35,985 nt of DNA from assembly GCA_035555435.1 (NCBI GenBank), contig DATMGN010000035.1:1-35985 (forward strand), given 5' to 3'. How positions within the stretch are numbered: the first letter of the stretch is position 1; the number at the start of each line of letters is the position of its first letter. Shown in pieces: positions 1-8,122 of the stretch. The stretch comes from 73-13 sp035555435 (lineage in GTDB: Bacteria > Actinomycetota > Actinomycetes > Actinomycetales > Microbacteriaceae). Position numbers and translations under genes: made by a program. The notes beneath the pieces were generated by a model. That model worked only from the letters and a program-made list of their open reading frames with translations. It made no database searches and was not told where the DNA came from.

Positions 1-56
1 CTGGTCGCGCGCGGTGGGGCGACGCCTGACGACGGGACGAAAAATCACCCTGCAAA

Positions 57-674
57 TCACCCTGCGGTATCGGCGAATCGCCGCGTCCATTCGTGCATCA
101 CGATCGCGGCCGCCGCCGCCGCATTGATCGAGCGCGTCGACCCGAACTGCCGCACCTCGACATGCAGCGACGCGGCCGCGAGCGCCTCGTCGCTTAGCCC
201 GGGCCCCTCCTGGCCGAACAGCAGCACGCAGCGCCGCGGCAGCTCCGCGCGGTCGACCGGCACCGCGCCAGGGAGATTGTCGACCGCGACGATCGGGAGA
301 CCCTGCTCCCGCGCCCAGCCCAGCAGCCCCTCGATCGAGTCATGGTGCTCGACATGCTGGTAGCGATCCGTCACCATCGCGCCGCGACGATTCCAGCGCC
401 GCCGCCCCACGATCCGCACCGACTGCGCGAGAAACGCGTTCGCGCTGCGCACGATCGAGCCGATGTTGAGGTCGTGCTGCCAGTTCTCGATCGCAACGTG
501 GAACGGGTGCCGCCGTTCGTCGAGATCGGCGACGATCGCCTCGAGCCCCCAGTACCGATAGCGGTCCACGACGTTGCGCCGGTCCCCCTCGGCGAGCAGC
601 TCCGGGTCGTACCGCGGGTCCTCGGGCCAGGGACCCTCCCAGGGACCGACGCCGATCGCGTCCTGCTCGGCCAC
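57..674 (-). CDS. SpoU/TrmH-family RNA 2'-O-methyltransferase
   Basis: Predicted S-adenosylmethionine-dependent RNA ribose 2'-O-methyltransferase of the SPOUT (trefoil-knot) superfamily, acting on tRNA or rRNA in the cytosol. The 205-residue protein shows the three family motifs in order: NIGSIVRSANAF near residue 70, LFGQEGPGLS near 150 and STRSINAAAAAAI near 180. The length fits a catalytic domain with a short N-terminal extension. The start is GTG at 674, whose G is also the last base of the pyrE TAG stop, so the two genes are translationally coupled. The target nucleotide cannot be read from the sequence. Confidence 0.9.
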   Translation of the reverse strand: MAEQDAIGVGPWEGPWPEDPRYDPELLAEGDRRNVVDRYRYWGLEAIVADLDERRHPFHVAIENWQHDLNIGSIVRSANAFLAQSVRIVGRRRWNRRGAMVTDRYQHVEHHDSIEGLLGWAREQGLPIVAVDNLPGAVPVDRAELPRRCVLLFGQEGPGLSDEALAAASLHVEVRQFGSTRSINAAAAAAIVMHEWTRRFADTAG

Positions 675-1225
675 TACTGCGGGGTGAGGCCGAGGTCGGC
701 GAGACCGATCGCCGACCGGTACTCATAGCCCGCCGCACGGATGACGTCCGCCGCACCCGTCGAGCGGTCGACGACCGTCGCGACCGCCACGACCGTCGCA
801 CCCGCGCGCTCGAGCGCCTCCGCCGCCTTGAGCGGCGAGCCGCCCGTCGTCGACGTGTCCTCGAGCACGACGACCCGCTTGCCCGCGACATCCGGGCCTT
901 CGACCTGCCTGCCCCGACCATGGTCCTTCGGCTCCTTGCGCACCACGAAGGCGTCGAGCGCGACGCCCTGCGCCGCCGCCTGATGCAGCACCGCCGACGC
1001 GATCGGGTCGGCACCCATCGTGAGCCCGCCGACCGCGTCGACCCCGGGGATATCCCGGATGAGATCGAGCATGACCCGGCCGATGAGCGGCGCCACCCGG
1101 TGGTCGAGCGAGACCCGGCGCAGGTCGACGTAGTACGTCGCGCGCTTGCCGCTCGTGAGCGTGAAGTCGCCGTGGAACACGGCCTCGCGCTCGATGAAGC
1201 CGATCAGGTCGTCGCGGTCGCTCAC
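674..1225 (-). CDS. pyrE: orotate phosphoribosyltransferase
   Basis: Converts orotate and PRPP to orotidine 5'-monophosphate in de novo pyrimidine synthesis. The 183-residue protein contains the N-terminal FHGDFTLTSGKRATYYVDLR segment, a K-E-P-K-x-H-G-x-G loop (VVRKEPKDHGRG) and the PRPP-binding loop VVVLEDTSTTGGS. The open frame runs to 2032, but residues upstream of the GTG at 1225 are low-complexity shadow sequence, and family homology begins at SDRDDLIGFIE. It sits just upstream of the SPOUT methyltransferase gene with a one-base overlap and diverges from the exonuclease III gene across 30 bp. Confidence 0.95.
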   Translation of the reverse strand: MSDRDDLIGFIEREAVFHGDFTLTSGKRATYYVDLRRVSLDHRVAPLIGRVMLDLIRDIPGVDAVGGLTMGADPIASAVLHQAAAQGVALDAFVVRKEPKDHGRGRQVEGPDVAGKRVVVLEDTSTTGGSPLKAAEALERAGATVVAVATVVDRSTGAADVIRAAGYEYRSAIGLADLGLTPQ

Positions 1226-1255
1226 GGCAATCAGCGTACGACTGATACTGGTCCC

Positions 1256-2095
1256 ATGCGGATCGCCACCTGGAACGTCAACTCGGTCCGGACGCGCGTC
1301 GCACGCATCGTCGACTGGCTCGTGCGCGCCGACGTCGACGCGCTCGCGATGCAGGAGATCAAGTGCCGCGACGACCAGTTCCCCTACGAGGCGTTCGAGA
1401 ACGCCGGGTACGAGGTCGCCGTGCACGGCCTGAACCAGTGGAACGGCGTGGCGATCGCGAGCCGCATCGGCATCGGCGAGATCGCCACCGCCTTCGACGG
1501 CATGCCTGGCTTCGCGAAAGGCATGGAGGGCCCCGATCAGCCGCTCGAGGCGCGCGCACTCGGCGCGACCGTCGGCGATGGGATCCGACTGTGGAGCCTC
1601 TACGTCCCGAACGGCCGCACGCTCGAAGACCCCCACTACCGCTACAAGCTCGACTGGCTCGCGGCGCTGCGCGACTCGACGCAGGCGTGGCTGACCGCCG
1701 AGCCCGACCTGCCGCTCGCGCTCATGGGCGACTTCAACATCGCGCCGACCGACGCCGACAACGGCGACCCGACGATCGTGCCGGGGCGCTCGACGCACGT
1801 GTCGGAGCCGGAGCGCATCGCGTTCTCCCGCCTGCTGGAGACAGGGCTGACCGACGTCGTCCGGCCGATCGTCCCCAGCGGCTACACCTACTGGGACTAC
1901 CAGCAGCTGCGCTTCCCCAGGAACGAGGGCCTGCGCATCGACTTCATCCTCGGCTCGCGCGCGCTCGCGAGCGCCGTCACCGACGCGTCGATCCACCGCG
2001 ACGAGCGCAAGGGCGAGGCCCCCAGCGACCACGTGCCCGTCGTCGTCGACCTCGACCTCGGCGAGGAGGACGCCGACCGGCCGATGGTGTTCTGA
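1256..2095 (+). CDS. xth: exodeoxyribonuclease III (AP endonuclease family)
   Basis: Mg-dependent endonuclease/exonuclease/phosphatase fold enzyme, expected to act on abasic sites and 3' ends in base-excision repair. The 279-residue protein begins MRIATWNVNSVR and shows the family series: MQEIK (metal-binding Glu), a Y-V-P-N-G segment (SLYVPNGRT), LMGDFNIAP, LRIDFIL and a C-terminal PSDHVPVVVDL (catalytic Asp-His). The frame is open upstream to 920, but homology begins at ATG 1256. No ribosome binding site precedes it. A TG-type minus-10 (GATACT, 1244-1249) ends 6 bases before the ATG, so the mRNA may be leaderless. It diverges from pyrE. Confidence 0.93.
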   Translation: MRIATWNVNSVRTRVARIVDWLVRADVDALAMQEIKCRDDQFPYEAFENAGYEVAVHGLNQWNGVAIASRIGIGEIATAFDGMPGFAKGMEGPDQPLEARALGATVGDGIRLWSLYVPNGRTLEDPHYRYKLDWLAALRDSTQAWLTAEPDLPLALMGDFNIAPTDADNGDPTIVPGRSTHVSEPERIAFSRLLETGLTDVVRPIVPSGYTYWDYQQLRFPRNEGLRIDFILGSRALASAVTDASIHRDERKGEAPSDHVPVVVDLDLGEEDADRPMVF

Positions 2096-2127
2096 TCGGC
2101 GCGGAGCACGACGGGTAGCCTCGCAGG

Positions 2128-4188
2128 GTGACGAACCAGCGGCCCGACCACTTCGAGCCGCACATCCAGGGCCTGCGCGCCATCGCGGTGCTGCTCGTCG
2201 TCATCTTCCACATCTGGCCCGGACGCCTGACCGGCGGCTACATCGGCGTCGATGTCTTCTTCGTCATCTCCGGCTTCCTCATCACCGGCCAGCTCGTCCG
2301 GGAGATCTCGGCGACCGGACGGGTGCGGCTCGGCACATTCTGGGCGAAGCGCGCCAGGCGCCTGCTGCCCGCCTCGATCCTCGTCATCATCGTCTCCGCG
2401 ATCCTGTGCCTCACCCTCATGCCGATCTCGTCGATGCCGACGAACGTGCGGGAGCTGCTCGCGGCGACGTTCTACGTCGAGAACTGGGCGCTCGTCGCCT
2501 CCTCGACCGACTACCTCGCGGGCGGGCACGAGTCGATCGCGCAGCACTACTGGTCGCTGTCGCTCGAGGAGCAGTTCTACGTCATCTGGCCGCTCCTGCT
2601 GCTGCTCGCCGCGTGGATCGGGCTGCGCGCGGTCGGCGGCCGCCGCCGCGGGGACTTCGCCTACGTCGCCGGCCGGCCCGAGATCGCACGGCGGCGCGCG
2701 ATCCTCTGGACGGTCGTCATCGTCGCGATCGCGAGCTATGCCGCGAGCATCGTCCTCACCGAGGTGCTCGGACCGCCCGCCTACTTCACGACCTACACGC
2801 GGATGTGGGAGTTCGCGGTCGGCGCGCTCATCGCACTCCTGCCCGCGCTGCGGCCGAACGCGCGCTGGCTGTCCGCGATCCTCGGCTGGGGCGGCGTGCT
2901 GCTCGTGCTGTGGGCCGGGTGGAGCTTCGACCGGCAGACCGCGTTCCCCGGCTGGATCGCGCTCATCCCCGTCGTCGGCACCGCGCTCGCGATCGCGGCA
3001 TGGCGTTCTGACAGGTGGTACCTACCGGGCCGCGTCCTCGGGATCCGGCCGCTGCGCTTCCTCGGCGACATCTCCTACTCGCTGTACCTGTGGCACTGGC
3101 CGCTCATCGTCGTCGCCCCCTTCATTCCCGGGTGGCCGCTCGAGTGGTGGAACCGCGTCATCCTGCTCGTCGTATCGATCCTGCTCGCCTGGCTCACGAA
3201 GCACTTCGTGGAGGACCCCGCGCGCCGCTGGCGCTTCCTCACCGAGTTCCGCCCGCGACGCACCGCCGTCGCGTCGGTCGCGCTCATGGCCGCCGGCGCG
3301 CTCGCGGTCGGCGGGCTGTGGATCGTCCGCGACCCGCAGTACCGGGCGGAGGGCGCCGAGCTCGCGGCGGTGCAGGCGGCGCCACCGGAGTGCTTCGGCG
3401 CGGGGGCGTCCCTCGAGGACTGCGACAACCCGGCGCTCGAGGGCAGCATCACGCCGAGCTGGGGCTTCGCGGGCGCCGACTCGCCGAACCACCCCGAGTG
3501 CCTCTCGCAGCTCAACGACGCGACGCTGCGCCCCTGCGAGTTCGGATCCGAGGATCCGGCGGCGCCGCGCATCGCCCTCATCGGCGACAGTCACGCCTAC
3601 CAGTATCTCGACACGATGATCGCAGTGGCCGAGTCGGAGGGCTGGGCGCTGACGACCTACATGAAGGGCGCGTGTCCGTGGAACGCGACGCCGCTCGCGG
3701 AGGGCGGCGTCTTCGGCGCGGGCTGCGCACAGTTCCAGGAGCGGCTCGGGGCGGAGCTCGCGAGCCGGCCGTTCGACGCGATCGTGACGGCGGGGTTCGC
3801 GCAGACGGAGTATGTCGGCGGGCTGGACGGGGCCGCGCTCGGGCTCGCCGAGGCCTGGGGCGCGTCCGGCTCGCCCGTCATCGCGATCGTTGACAACCCG
3901 TCGTGGCCCGAGGATCCGAACAAGTGCCTGCGGCAGCGCGGTGATGCGGCCGACTGCACGGTGTCGCGCGAGGACGCGCTCGTGGACCGGGACCCCATCC
4001 TGGTGGCCGGCGCCGAGGTCGCGGCGGCGCTCATCGACCTCCGTGACGTCTACTGCGGGACGGAGCAGTGCGCGGCGGTCATCGCCGGCGCGAACGTCTA
4101 CCGCGACAAGGACCACTTGACGGCGACGTGGGTGTCGACGCTCGCGCCGCTCCTCCGGCAGTCGGTGGAGCGGGTGCTCGCGGGCTGA
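2128..4188 (+). CDS. acyltransferase-3 membrane protein with C-terminal SGNH domain (OatA/OafA-like)
   Basis: Predicted integral-membrane O-acyltransferase that moves acyl groups across the membrane onto a cell-surface glycan. The 686-residue protein starts at a GTG. Its N-terminal half is an acyltransferase-3 domain with the first-helix signature GLRAIAVLLVVIFH and about ten membrane segments up to about residue 410. The C-terminal extracellular part carries an SGNH-hydrolase triad: ALIGDSH (Ser488) and DKDHLT (Asp662, His663). This architecture is typical of peptidoglycan and polysaccharide O-acetyltransferases. The acceptor (wall polymer, glycolipid or exopolysaccharide) cannot be told, and no polysaccharide genes lie nearby. 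Confidence 0.9.
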   Translation: MTNQRPDHFEPHIQGLRAIAVLLVVIFHIWPGRLTGGYIGVDVFFVISGFLITGQLVREISATGRVRLGTFWAKRARRLLPASILVIIVSAILCLTLMPISSMPTNVRELLAATFYVENWALVASSTDYLAGGHESIAQHYWSLSLEEQFYVIWPLLLLLAAWIGLRAVGGRRRGDFAYVAGRPEIARRRAILWTVVIVAIASYAASIVLTEVLGPPAYFTTYTRMWEFAVGALIALLPALRPNARWLSAILGWGGVLLVLWAGWSFDRQTAFPGWIALIPVVGTALAIAAWRSDRWYLPGRVLGIRPLRFLGDISYSLYLWHWPLIVVAPFIPGWPLEWWNRVILLVVSILLAWLTKHFVEDPARRWRFLTEFRPRRTAVASVALMAAGALAVGGLWIVRDPQYRAEGAELAAVQAAPPECFGAGASLEDCDNPALEGSITPSWGFAGADSPNHPECLSQLNDATLRPCEFGSEDPAAPRIALIGDSHAYQYLDTMIAVAESEGWALTTYMKGACPWNATPLAEGGVFGAGCAQFQERLGAELASRPFDAIVTAGFAQTEYVGGLDGAALGLAEAWGASGSPVIAIVDNPSWPEDPNKCLRQRGDAADCTVSREDALVDRDPILVAGAEVAAALIDLRDVYCGTEQCAAVIAGANVYRDKDHLTATWVSTLAPLLRQSVERVLAG

Positions 4189-4216
4189 CCCCTCGCCTCC
4201 GCCCCCCGGCGCTCAG

Positions 4217-4276
4217 GGTGCGCGTTCGCACCCAAAGTGCCCCCAATAGCGCGAACACTGGGTGCGAACGTGCACC
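4217..4276. repeat. palindromic intergenic repeat, family A, copy 1
   Basis: A 60-bp unit with 18-bp inverted arms (4217-4234 and 4259-4276) matching at 17 of 18 positions around a 24-bp centre. The arm core reads GGTGCRCGTTCGCACCCA. It lies between the convergent ends of the acyltransferase and oxidoreductase genes and could act as a bidirectional terminator. A second copy of exactly the same length lies at 5093-5152. Confidence 0.85.
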
Positions 4277-4285
4277 TTGGGCGGG

Positions 4286-5062
4286 TCAGGGGATCAGCGC
4301 GTCGACGATCCGGCGGACCTCGTCGGGGGCGTTCGCCGGCGTGATGGCTCGCAGCACGAGCTCGTCGACGGCCTCCGCATACTCGGCGATCCCCGCGCGG
4401 AGGCCCACGGGGTCGCTCGCGAGGATCGAGCCGTCGAGCGGGCCCCGGCCGATGCGCGCGAAGTTGGCGGCGTACCCGGGGAATGCGGCGTAGCGTTCTG
4501 CCTCGGCGACGAGAGCGGCGTGCGCGGCGGTGTCGATCGCGGTGCGGACGTAGAGCGCGACGTGCGGGCGCGGGCGGTCGCCGGCGGTCGCCTGGGCCCG
4601 CGCTTCGTGGCGCGCCTCGGCTGCCGCGGCGGGCGGCAGCCAGTTGAGCAGAACGCCATCCCCCAGCTCCGCGCCGACGCGGCGAACGAGCGGGCCGAGT
4701 CCCCCGACGATGATCGGCGCCGTCGTGCGAGACCGCAGCCCCTCGACGCCGGCCGCGACGACGGCTCGCGCGTGGGCGGCGCCGCCGGAGCCGACGCCGA
4801 GGAGGAGGCGCTCCGGCGGGATGCCGAGGCGTTCGACCCGCGCGGCGATCGCCTCGGCTGGGAAGCGGTCGAGCGGGATGACGCCGACGCCGAGGCGTAG
4901 GCGCTGCGTGACGGCGGCGGCTTCGGCGAGGCCGGCGAGGGCGTCGACGCCGGGGGTCTCGTTGAGCCACAGCGCCTGGAGCCCCGCGTCCTCGGCGGCC
5001 TGCGCGACGGCGCGGACGGTCAGCGCGGGGGTCGCCCCCGCGAGCCCGATGGAGATGTCCAC
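4286..5062 (-). CDS. LLM-class (luciferase-like, F420-type) oxidoreductase
   Basis: Predicted TIM-barrel oxidoreductase of the bacterial luciferase-like family, which in actinobacteria usually uses coenzyme F420 or FMN. The 258-residue protein contains ISIGLAGATP at the start, LQALWLNETPG, LRLGVGVIPLDRF and LLLGVGSGG, typical of the family. It is shorter than the usual 300-340 residues. The GTG at 5062 is chosen because homology begins there and a GGGAGG site lies just upstream; the open frame to 6364 is a shadow of clpB. The gene stands alone, bracketed by the two family-A repeats. The substrate is unknown. Confidence 0.85.
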   Translation of the reverse strand: MDISIGLAGATPALTVRAVAQAAEDAGLQALWLNETPGVDALAGLAEAAAVTQRLRLGVGVIPLDRFPAEAIAARVERLGIPPERLLLGVGSGGAAHARAVVAAGVEGLRSRTTAPIIVGGLGPLVRRVGAELGDGVLLNWLPPAAAAEARHEARAQATAGDRPRPHVALYVRTAIDTAAHAALVAEAERYAAFPGYAANFARIGRGPLDGSILASDPVGLRAGIAEYAEAVDELVLRAITPANAPDEVRRIVDALIP

Positions 5063-5092
5063 TCGCTCATCCTCCCGCCGCGACGCACCCAA

Positions 5093-5152
5093 GGTGCACG
5101 TTCGCACCCAATGTGCACGCTGTAACGGGCACTCTGGGTGCAAACGTGCACT
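5093..5152. repeat. palindromic intergenic repeat, family A, copy 2
   Basis: A second 60-bp unit with 18-bp arms (5093-5110 and 5135-5152) matching at 16 of 18 positions. It has the same arm core as the copy at 4217 but a different centre. It lies between the clpB stop and the oxidoreductase start on the minus strand, where it could terminate clpB. Confidence 0.85.
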
Positions 5153-5163
5153 TCGGCCGGGGG

Positions 5164-7317
5164 TCAGCCGCGGGAGACGACCAGGGACTCGCCGTCCGGC
5201 GCCACCTCGACGCGGACCGTGTCGCCGTCGCGGACCTCGCCCGTGAGCAGCGCCTTCGCGAGCGCGTCGTCGATCTGGCGCTGCATGAGCCGGCGCAGCG
5301 GCCGCGCCCCGTAGACGGGGTCGTAGCCGCGGTCGGCGAGCCACGTCCGGGCCTCTGGGGTGACGGCGAGCTGCAGGCGCCGCTGCTCGAGCCGGCGCTC
5401 GAGCCGATCGACGTAGAGCGACACGATCTGGCCGAGCTCCTCGCGCGTCAGCGGCGCGAAGATGACGATGTCGTCGAGCCGGTTGACGAACTCGGGCTTG
5501 AACGCCTTGCGCACGAGCTCGAGCACCGCGCTTTCCCGCTCCGCCCACGGCAGCTCCTGGTCGATGAGGTGCATCGAGCCCAGGTTGGAGGTGAGGATCA
5601 GGATCGTGTTGCGGAAGTCGACCGTGCGGCCCTGACCATCGGTGAGGCGGCCGTCGTCGAGCACCTGGAGCAGCACGTCGAAGACTTCGGGGTGCGCCTT
5701 CTCGACCTCGTCGAGGAGGATGACCGAGTAGGGGCGGCGACGAACGGCCTCGGTGAGCTGACCGCCCTGCTCGTAGCCGACATAGCCGGGAGGGGCGCCG
5801 ACCAGCCGCGAGACGGAGAACTTCTCGCCGTACTCGGACATGTCGATGCGCACGAGGGCCTTCTCGTCGTCGAAGAGATACTCGGCGAGCGCCTTCGCGA
5901 GCTCCGTCTTGCCGACGCCGGTGGGTCCGAGGAAGAGGAACGAGCCGGTGGGCCGGTCGGGATCGGAGATGCCGGCGCGGGTACGGCGCACCGCCTCGGA
6001 GACGGCGCGGACCGCCTCCTTCTGTCCGATGACCCGCTTGCCGAGCTCGGCCTCGAGGCCGACGAGCTTCTCGGTCTCGCCCTGGGTCAGCTTGTCGACG
6101 GGCACGCCGGTCCACTGCGCGACGACGGAGGCGACGTCGTCCTCGGTGACCTGCTCCCCGACCATGCGGGGCGCGTCGGCTGCGGGCGCGGACTGCTCGG
6201 CGGCGGCGAGCTGCTGCTCGATGCCGGGGATGATCTCGTAGTTGAGCTTCGACGCCTTCGCGTAGTCGCCTTCGCGCATCGCGCGGTCGAGCTCGATGCG
6301 CGCGTCGTTGAGGCGGGTCTTGAGGTCGCCGACGCCGTGCAGCGACGCCTTCTCGGCGTTCCAACGGGTCTGGAGCTCGTCGAGTTCTGCCGAGCGCGCG
6401 GCGAGGTCCTCGCGGAGCTTCGCGAGCCGCTCCTTGGACGCGTCGTCCTTCTCCTTCTTGAGCGCGAGCTCCTCGATGCGCAGCCGGTCGACGGCGCGCT
6501 TGAGCTGGTCGATCTCCATGGGCGAGGAGTCGATCTCCATCTTGAGCCGGGACGCGGCCTCGTCGATCAGGTCGATGGCCTTGTCGGGGAGCTTGCGTCC
6601 GGAGATGTAGCGGTTGGAGAGGGTGGCGGCTGCGACGAGTGCGGAGTCGGCGATCGCGACCTTGTGGTGCGCCTCGTAGCGCTCCTTGAGTCCGCGCAGG
6701 ATCGCGATGGTGTCTTCGACGCTCGGCTCGCCGACGTACACCTGCTGGAACCGGCGCTCGAGCGCCGCGTCCTTCTCGATGTACTGGCGGTACTCGTCGA
6801 GCGTGGTCGCGCCGATGAGGCGGAGCTCGCCGCGCGCGAGCATGGGCTTGAGCATGTTCGACGCGGCGACGGAGCCGTCGCCGCCGCCGGCGCCCATGAG
6901 GGTGTGGAGCTCGTCGATGAACGTGATGATGCGCCCGTCGGACTCGTTGATCTCCTTCAGGACGGCCTTGAGCCGCTCCTCGAACTCCCCCCGATACTTC
7001 GCGCCCGCGACGAGCGCGGCGAGGTCGAGCGAGATGAGCTCCTTGTCCTTGAGCGAGTCGGCGACGTCGCCCGCGACGATGCGCTGCGCGAGGCCTTCGA
7101 CGACGGCGGTCTTGCCGACGCCGGGCTCGCCGATGAGGACGGGGTTGTTCTTGGTCCGGCGCGTGAGCACCTGGGAGACGCGTCGGATCTCCGAGTCGCG
7201 GCCGATGACGGGGTCGAGCTTGCCGCTGCGCGCGATCTCGGTGAGGTTCACGCCGTACTGCTCGAGGGCCGTCTTGGCGTCCTCCTCAGTCGAGGGCGCG
7301 CCCTGCATGTTCGCCAT
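5164..7317 (-). CDS. clpB: ATP-dependent chaperone ClpB, form lacking the N-terminal domain
   Basis: Hsp100 disaggregase that works with DnaK to resolve protein aggregates. The 717-residue protein has two AAA+ modules: Walker A GEPGVGKT at 63-70 and GPTGVGKT at 464-471, Walker B FIDEL and LLDEVEK, and a coiled-coil M domain at roughly 290-400. The M domain and the lack of a ClpP-binding loop in what I can read favour ClpB over ClpA/ClpC. The usual N-terminal Clp-N domain of about 140 residues is absent: the protein goes from a 15-residue leader directly to the NBD1 lead-in (LDPVIGRDSEIRR). A perfect HAIR operator lies 21 bp upstream. Confidence 0.95.
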   Translation of the reverse strand: MANMQGAPSTEEDAKTALEQYGVNLTEIARSGKLDPVIGRDSEIRRVSQVLTRRTKNNPVLIGEPGVGKTAVVEGLAQRIVAGDVADSLKDKELISLDLAALVAGAKYRGEFEERLKAVLKEINESDGRIITFIDELHTLMGAGGGDGSVAASNMLKPMLARGELRLIGATTLDEYRQYIEKDAALERRFQQVYVGEPSVEDTIAILRGLKERYEAHHKVAIADSALVAAATLSNRYISGRKLPDKAIDLIDEAASRLKMEIDSSPMEIDQLKRAVDRLRIEELALKKEKDDASKERLAKLREDLAARSAELDELQTRWNAEKASLHGVGDLKTRLNDARIELDRAMREGDYAKASKLNYEIIPGIEQQLAAAEQSAPAADAPRMVGEQVTEDDVASVVAQWTGVPVDKLTQGETEKLVGLEAELGKRVIGQKEAVRAVSEAVRRTRAGISDPDRPTGSFLFLGPTGVGKTELAKALAEYLFDDEKALVRIDMSEYGEKFSVSRLVGAPPGYVGYEQGGQLTEAVRRRPYSVILLDEVEKAHPEVFDVLLQVLDDGRLTDGQGRTVDFRNTILILTSNLGSMHLIDQELPWAERESAVLELVRKAFKPEFVNRLDDIVIFAPLTREELGQIVSLYVDRLERRLEQRRLQLAVTPEARTWLADRGYDPVYGARPLRRLMQRQIDDALAKALLTGEVRDGDTVRVEVAPDGESLVVSRG

Positions 7318-7337
7318 ATTCCTGGCCTCTCTCCAAA

Positions 7338-7358
7338 CTTGAGTAGATGTGACTCAAG
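7338..7358. promoter_or_regulatory. HAIR operator (HspR-binding site) upstream of clpB
   Basis: CTTGAGT-N7-ACTCAAG, a perfect match to the actinobacterial HspR-associated inverted repeat. It lies 21-41 bases upstream of the clpB start. HspR encoded at 8123-8539 would repress clpB here until heat shock. Operator identity is from known consensus; binding is inferred. Confidence 0.93.
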
Positions 7359-7405
7359 TTTACAGAATTCGTCGCCAGAACGCCATACTCCGCTCCGTCT
7401 AGATA

Positions 7406-7432
7406 TTTGTCTACATTTGCTACGTTTGCTGG
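7406..7432 (+). promoter_or_regulatory. candidate toxin-antitoxin operator (three phased direct repeats)
   Basis: Three imperfect direct repeats of TTTG(T)CTAC/TTTGCTGG begin at 7406, 7416 and 7425. They are 9-10 bp apart, about one helical turn, and end directly before the antitoxin GTG. They fit a site for cooperative autorepression by an antitoxin. No ribosome binding site is visible, so the mRNA may be leaderless. Confidence 0.5.
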
Positions 7433-7433
7433 T

Positions 7434-7697
7434 GTGAAGACCATCTCCGTCGGTCAGCTCCGGCAGAACCCGACGGCCGCACTCGACGCGCTCGAGCGCG
7501 GCGAGGAGTTCGAGATCACCCGGCACCGGAAGGTCATTGGGCGGCTCGTGCCCGCGCAGCCGATCCGGTTCGTGAGCGGCGAGGAGTTCATGGCGACGCT
7601 TCGCGCGACGCCGCTCTCGGACGACTCATGGTCCGAGGAACTGCGGCAGGATCGAGCCGCCTTCGACGCAGCGCTCGACCGTCGGGCCGGCGCATGA
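7434..7697 (+). CDS. Phd/YefM-type antitoxin
   Basis: Predicted antitoxin that binds and neutralises the downstream PIN-domain toxin and represses the operon. The 87-residue protein begins VKTISVGQLRQNPTAALDALERGEEFEITRHRKVIGRLVP, the characteristic Phd/YefM N-terminal DNA-binding fold. The C-terminal half (roughly 50-87, acidic and helical) is the expected toxin-binding tail. The start is taken at GTG 7434, where the family motif begins; the frame is open slightly further upstream. The gene ends with ATGA, shared with the toxin start. It diverges from clpB. Confidence 0.88.
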   Translation: MKTISVGQLRQNPTAALDALERGEEFEITRHRKVIGRLVPAQPIRFVSGEEFMATLRATPLSDDSWSEELRQDRAAFDAALDRRAGA

Positions 7698-8101
7698 GCG
7701 GTGTACTGCTCGACACCAGCATCCTCATCGCGATGGCTTCGGACGACGAGACGACCCCCGACCTTTCCGATTTCGAGGCGGTCGCCATCAGCGCGCTCAG
7801 CTGGACCGAGCTCCTGCGCGGGACGCATTCGGCGACCGAGCTCGGGCAATACAAGCAGCGATCGTTCCGAGACGAGTGGATCCATGATCGCTTCGGCCGG
7901 GGCATCGCGTTCGACGATGCCTGCGTGCATGCGTTCGAACGCATTGTTCGGCACCTGGCGGCACAGCGACGCGAGGTGCGCTCGCATCATCTCGGCCGCA
8001 TGATCGCCGCGACCGCGCTCGCGCACGACCTGGCGGTCGTCACGCGCGATCGCTCCGGCTTCGCCGGGCTCGAGGGCCTCATCGACGTCGTGGAGGTCTG
8101 A
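7694..8101 (+). CDS. PIN-domain ribonuclease toxin (VapC family)
   Basis: Predicted RNA-cleaving toxin of a type II toxin-antitoxin module. The 135-residue protein has PIN motifs LLDTSILI (Asp7), SWTELLRG (Glu39) and VVTRDRSGF (Asp119). The usual third acidic residue before the IAATA helix (consensus D-x-x-IAATA) is replaced by Gly101 (GRMIAATA), so one of the four metal-binding acidic residues appears missing. The ATG overlaps the antitoxin stop by four bases. The reading frame is otherwise intact. The module separates clpB from the hspR-dnaK operon. Confidence 0.88.
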   Translation: MSGVLLDTSILIAMASDDETTPDLSDFEAVAISALSWTELLRGTHSATELGQYKQRSFRDEWIHDRFGRGIAFDDACVHAFERIVRHLAAQRREVRSHHLGRMIAATALAHDLAVVTRDRSGFAGLEGLIDVVEV

Positions 8102-8122
8102 GCGCTGCGCGGGGCCCGGCTG

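Noticed and set aside
4217..5152. Family-A palindromes as a CRISPR array
   Set aside because: Only two units, about 0.9 kb apart with a gene between; no regular spacers and no cas genes.
4286..6364. A 692-codon open frame on the minus strand
   Set aside because: Only the part from 5062 downward is a real gene; the rest is an Arg/Pro-rich antisense-type shadow of clpB.
5113..7437. A 774-codon plus-strand open frame opposite clpB
   Set aside because: Leu/Asp/Glu-rich composition typical of the antisense of a high-GC gene; clpB on the other strand is unambiguous.
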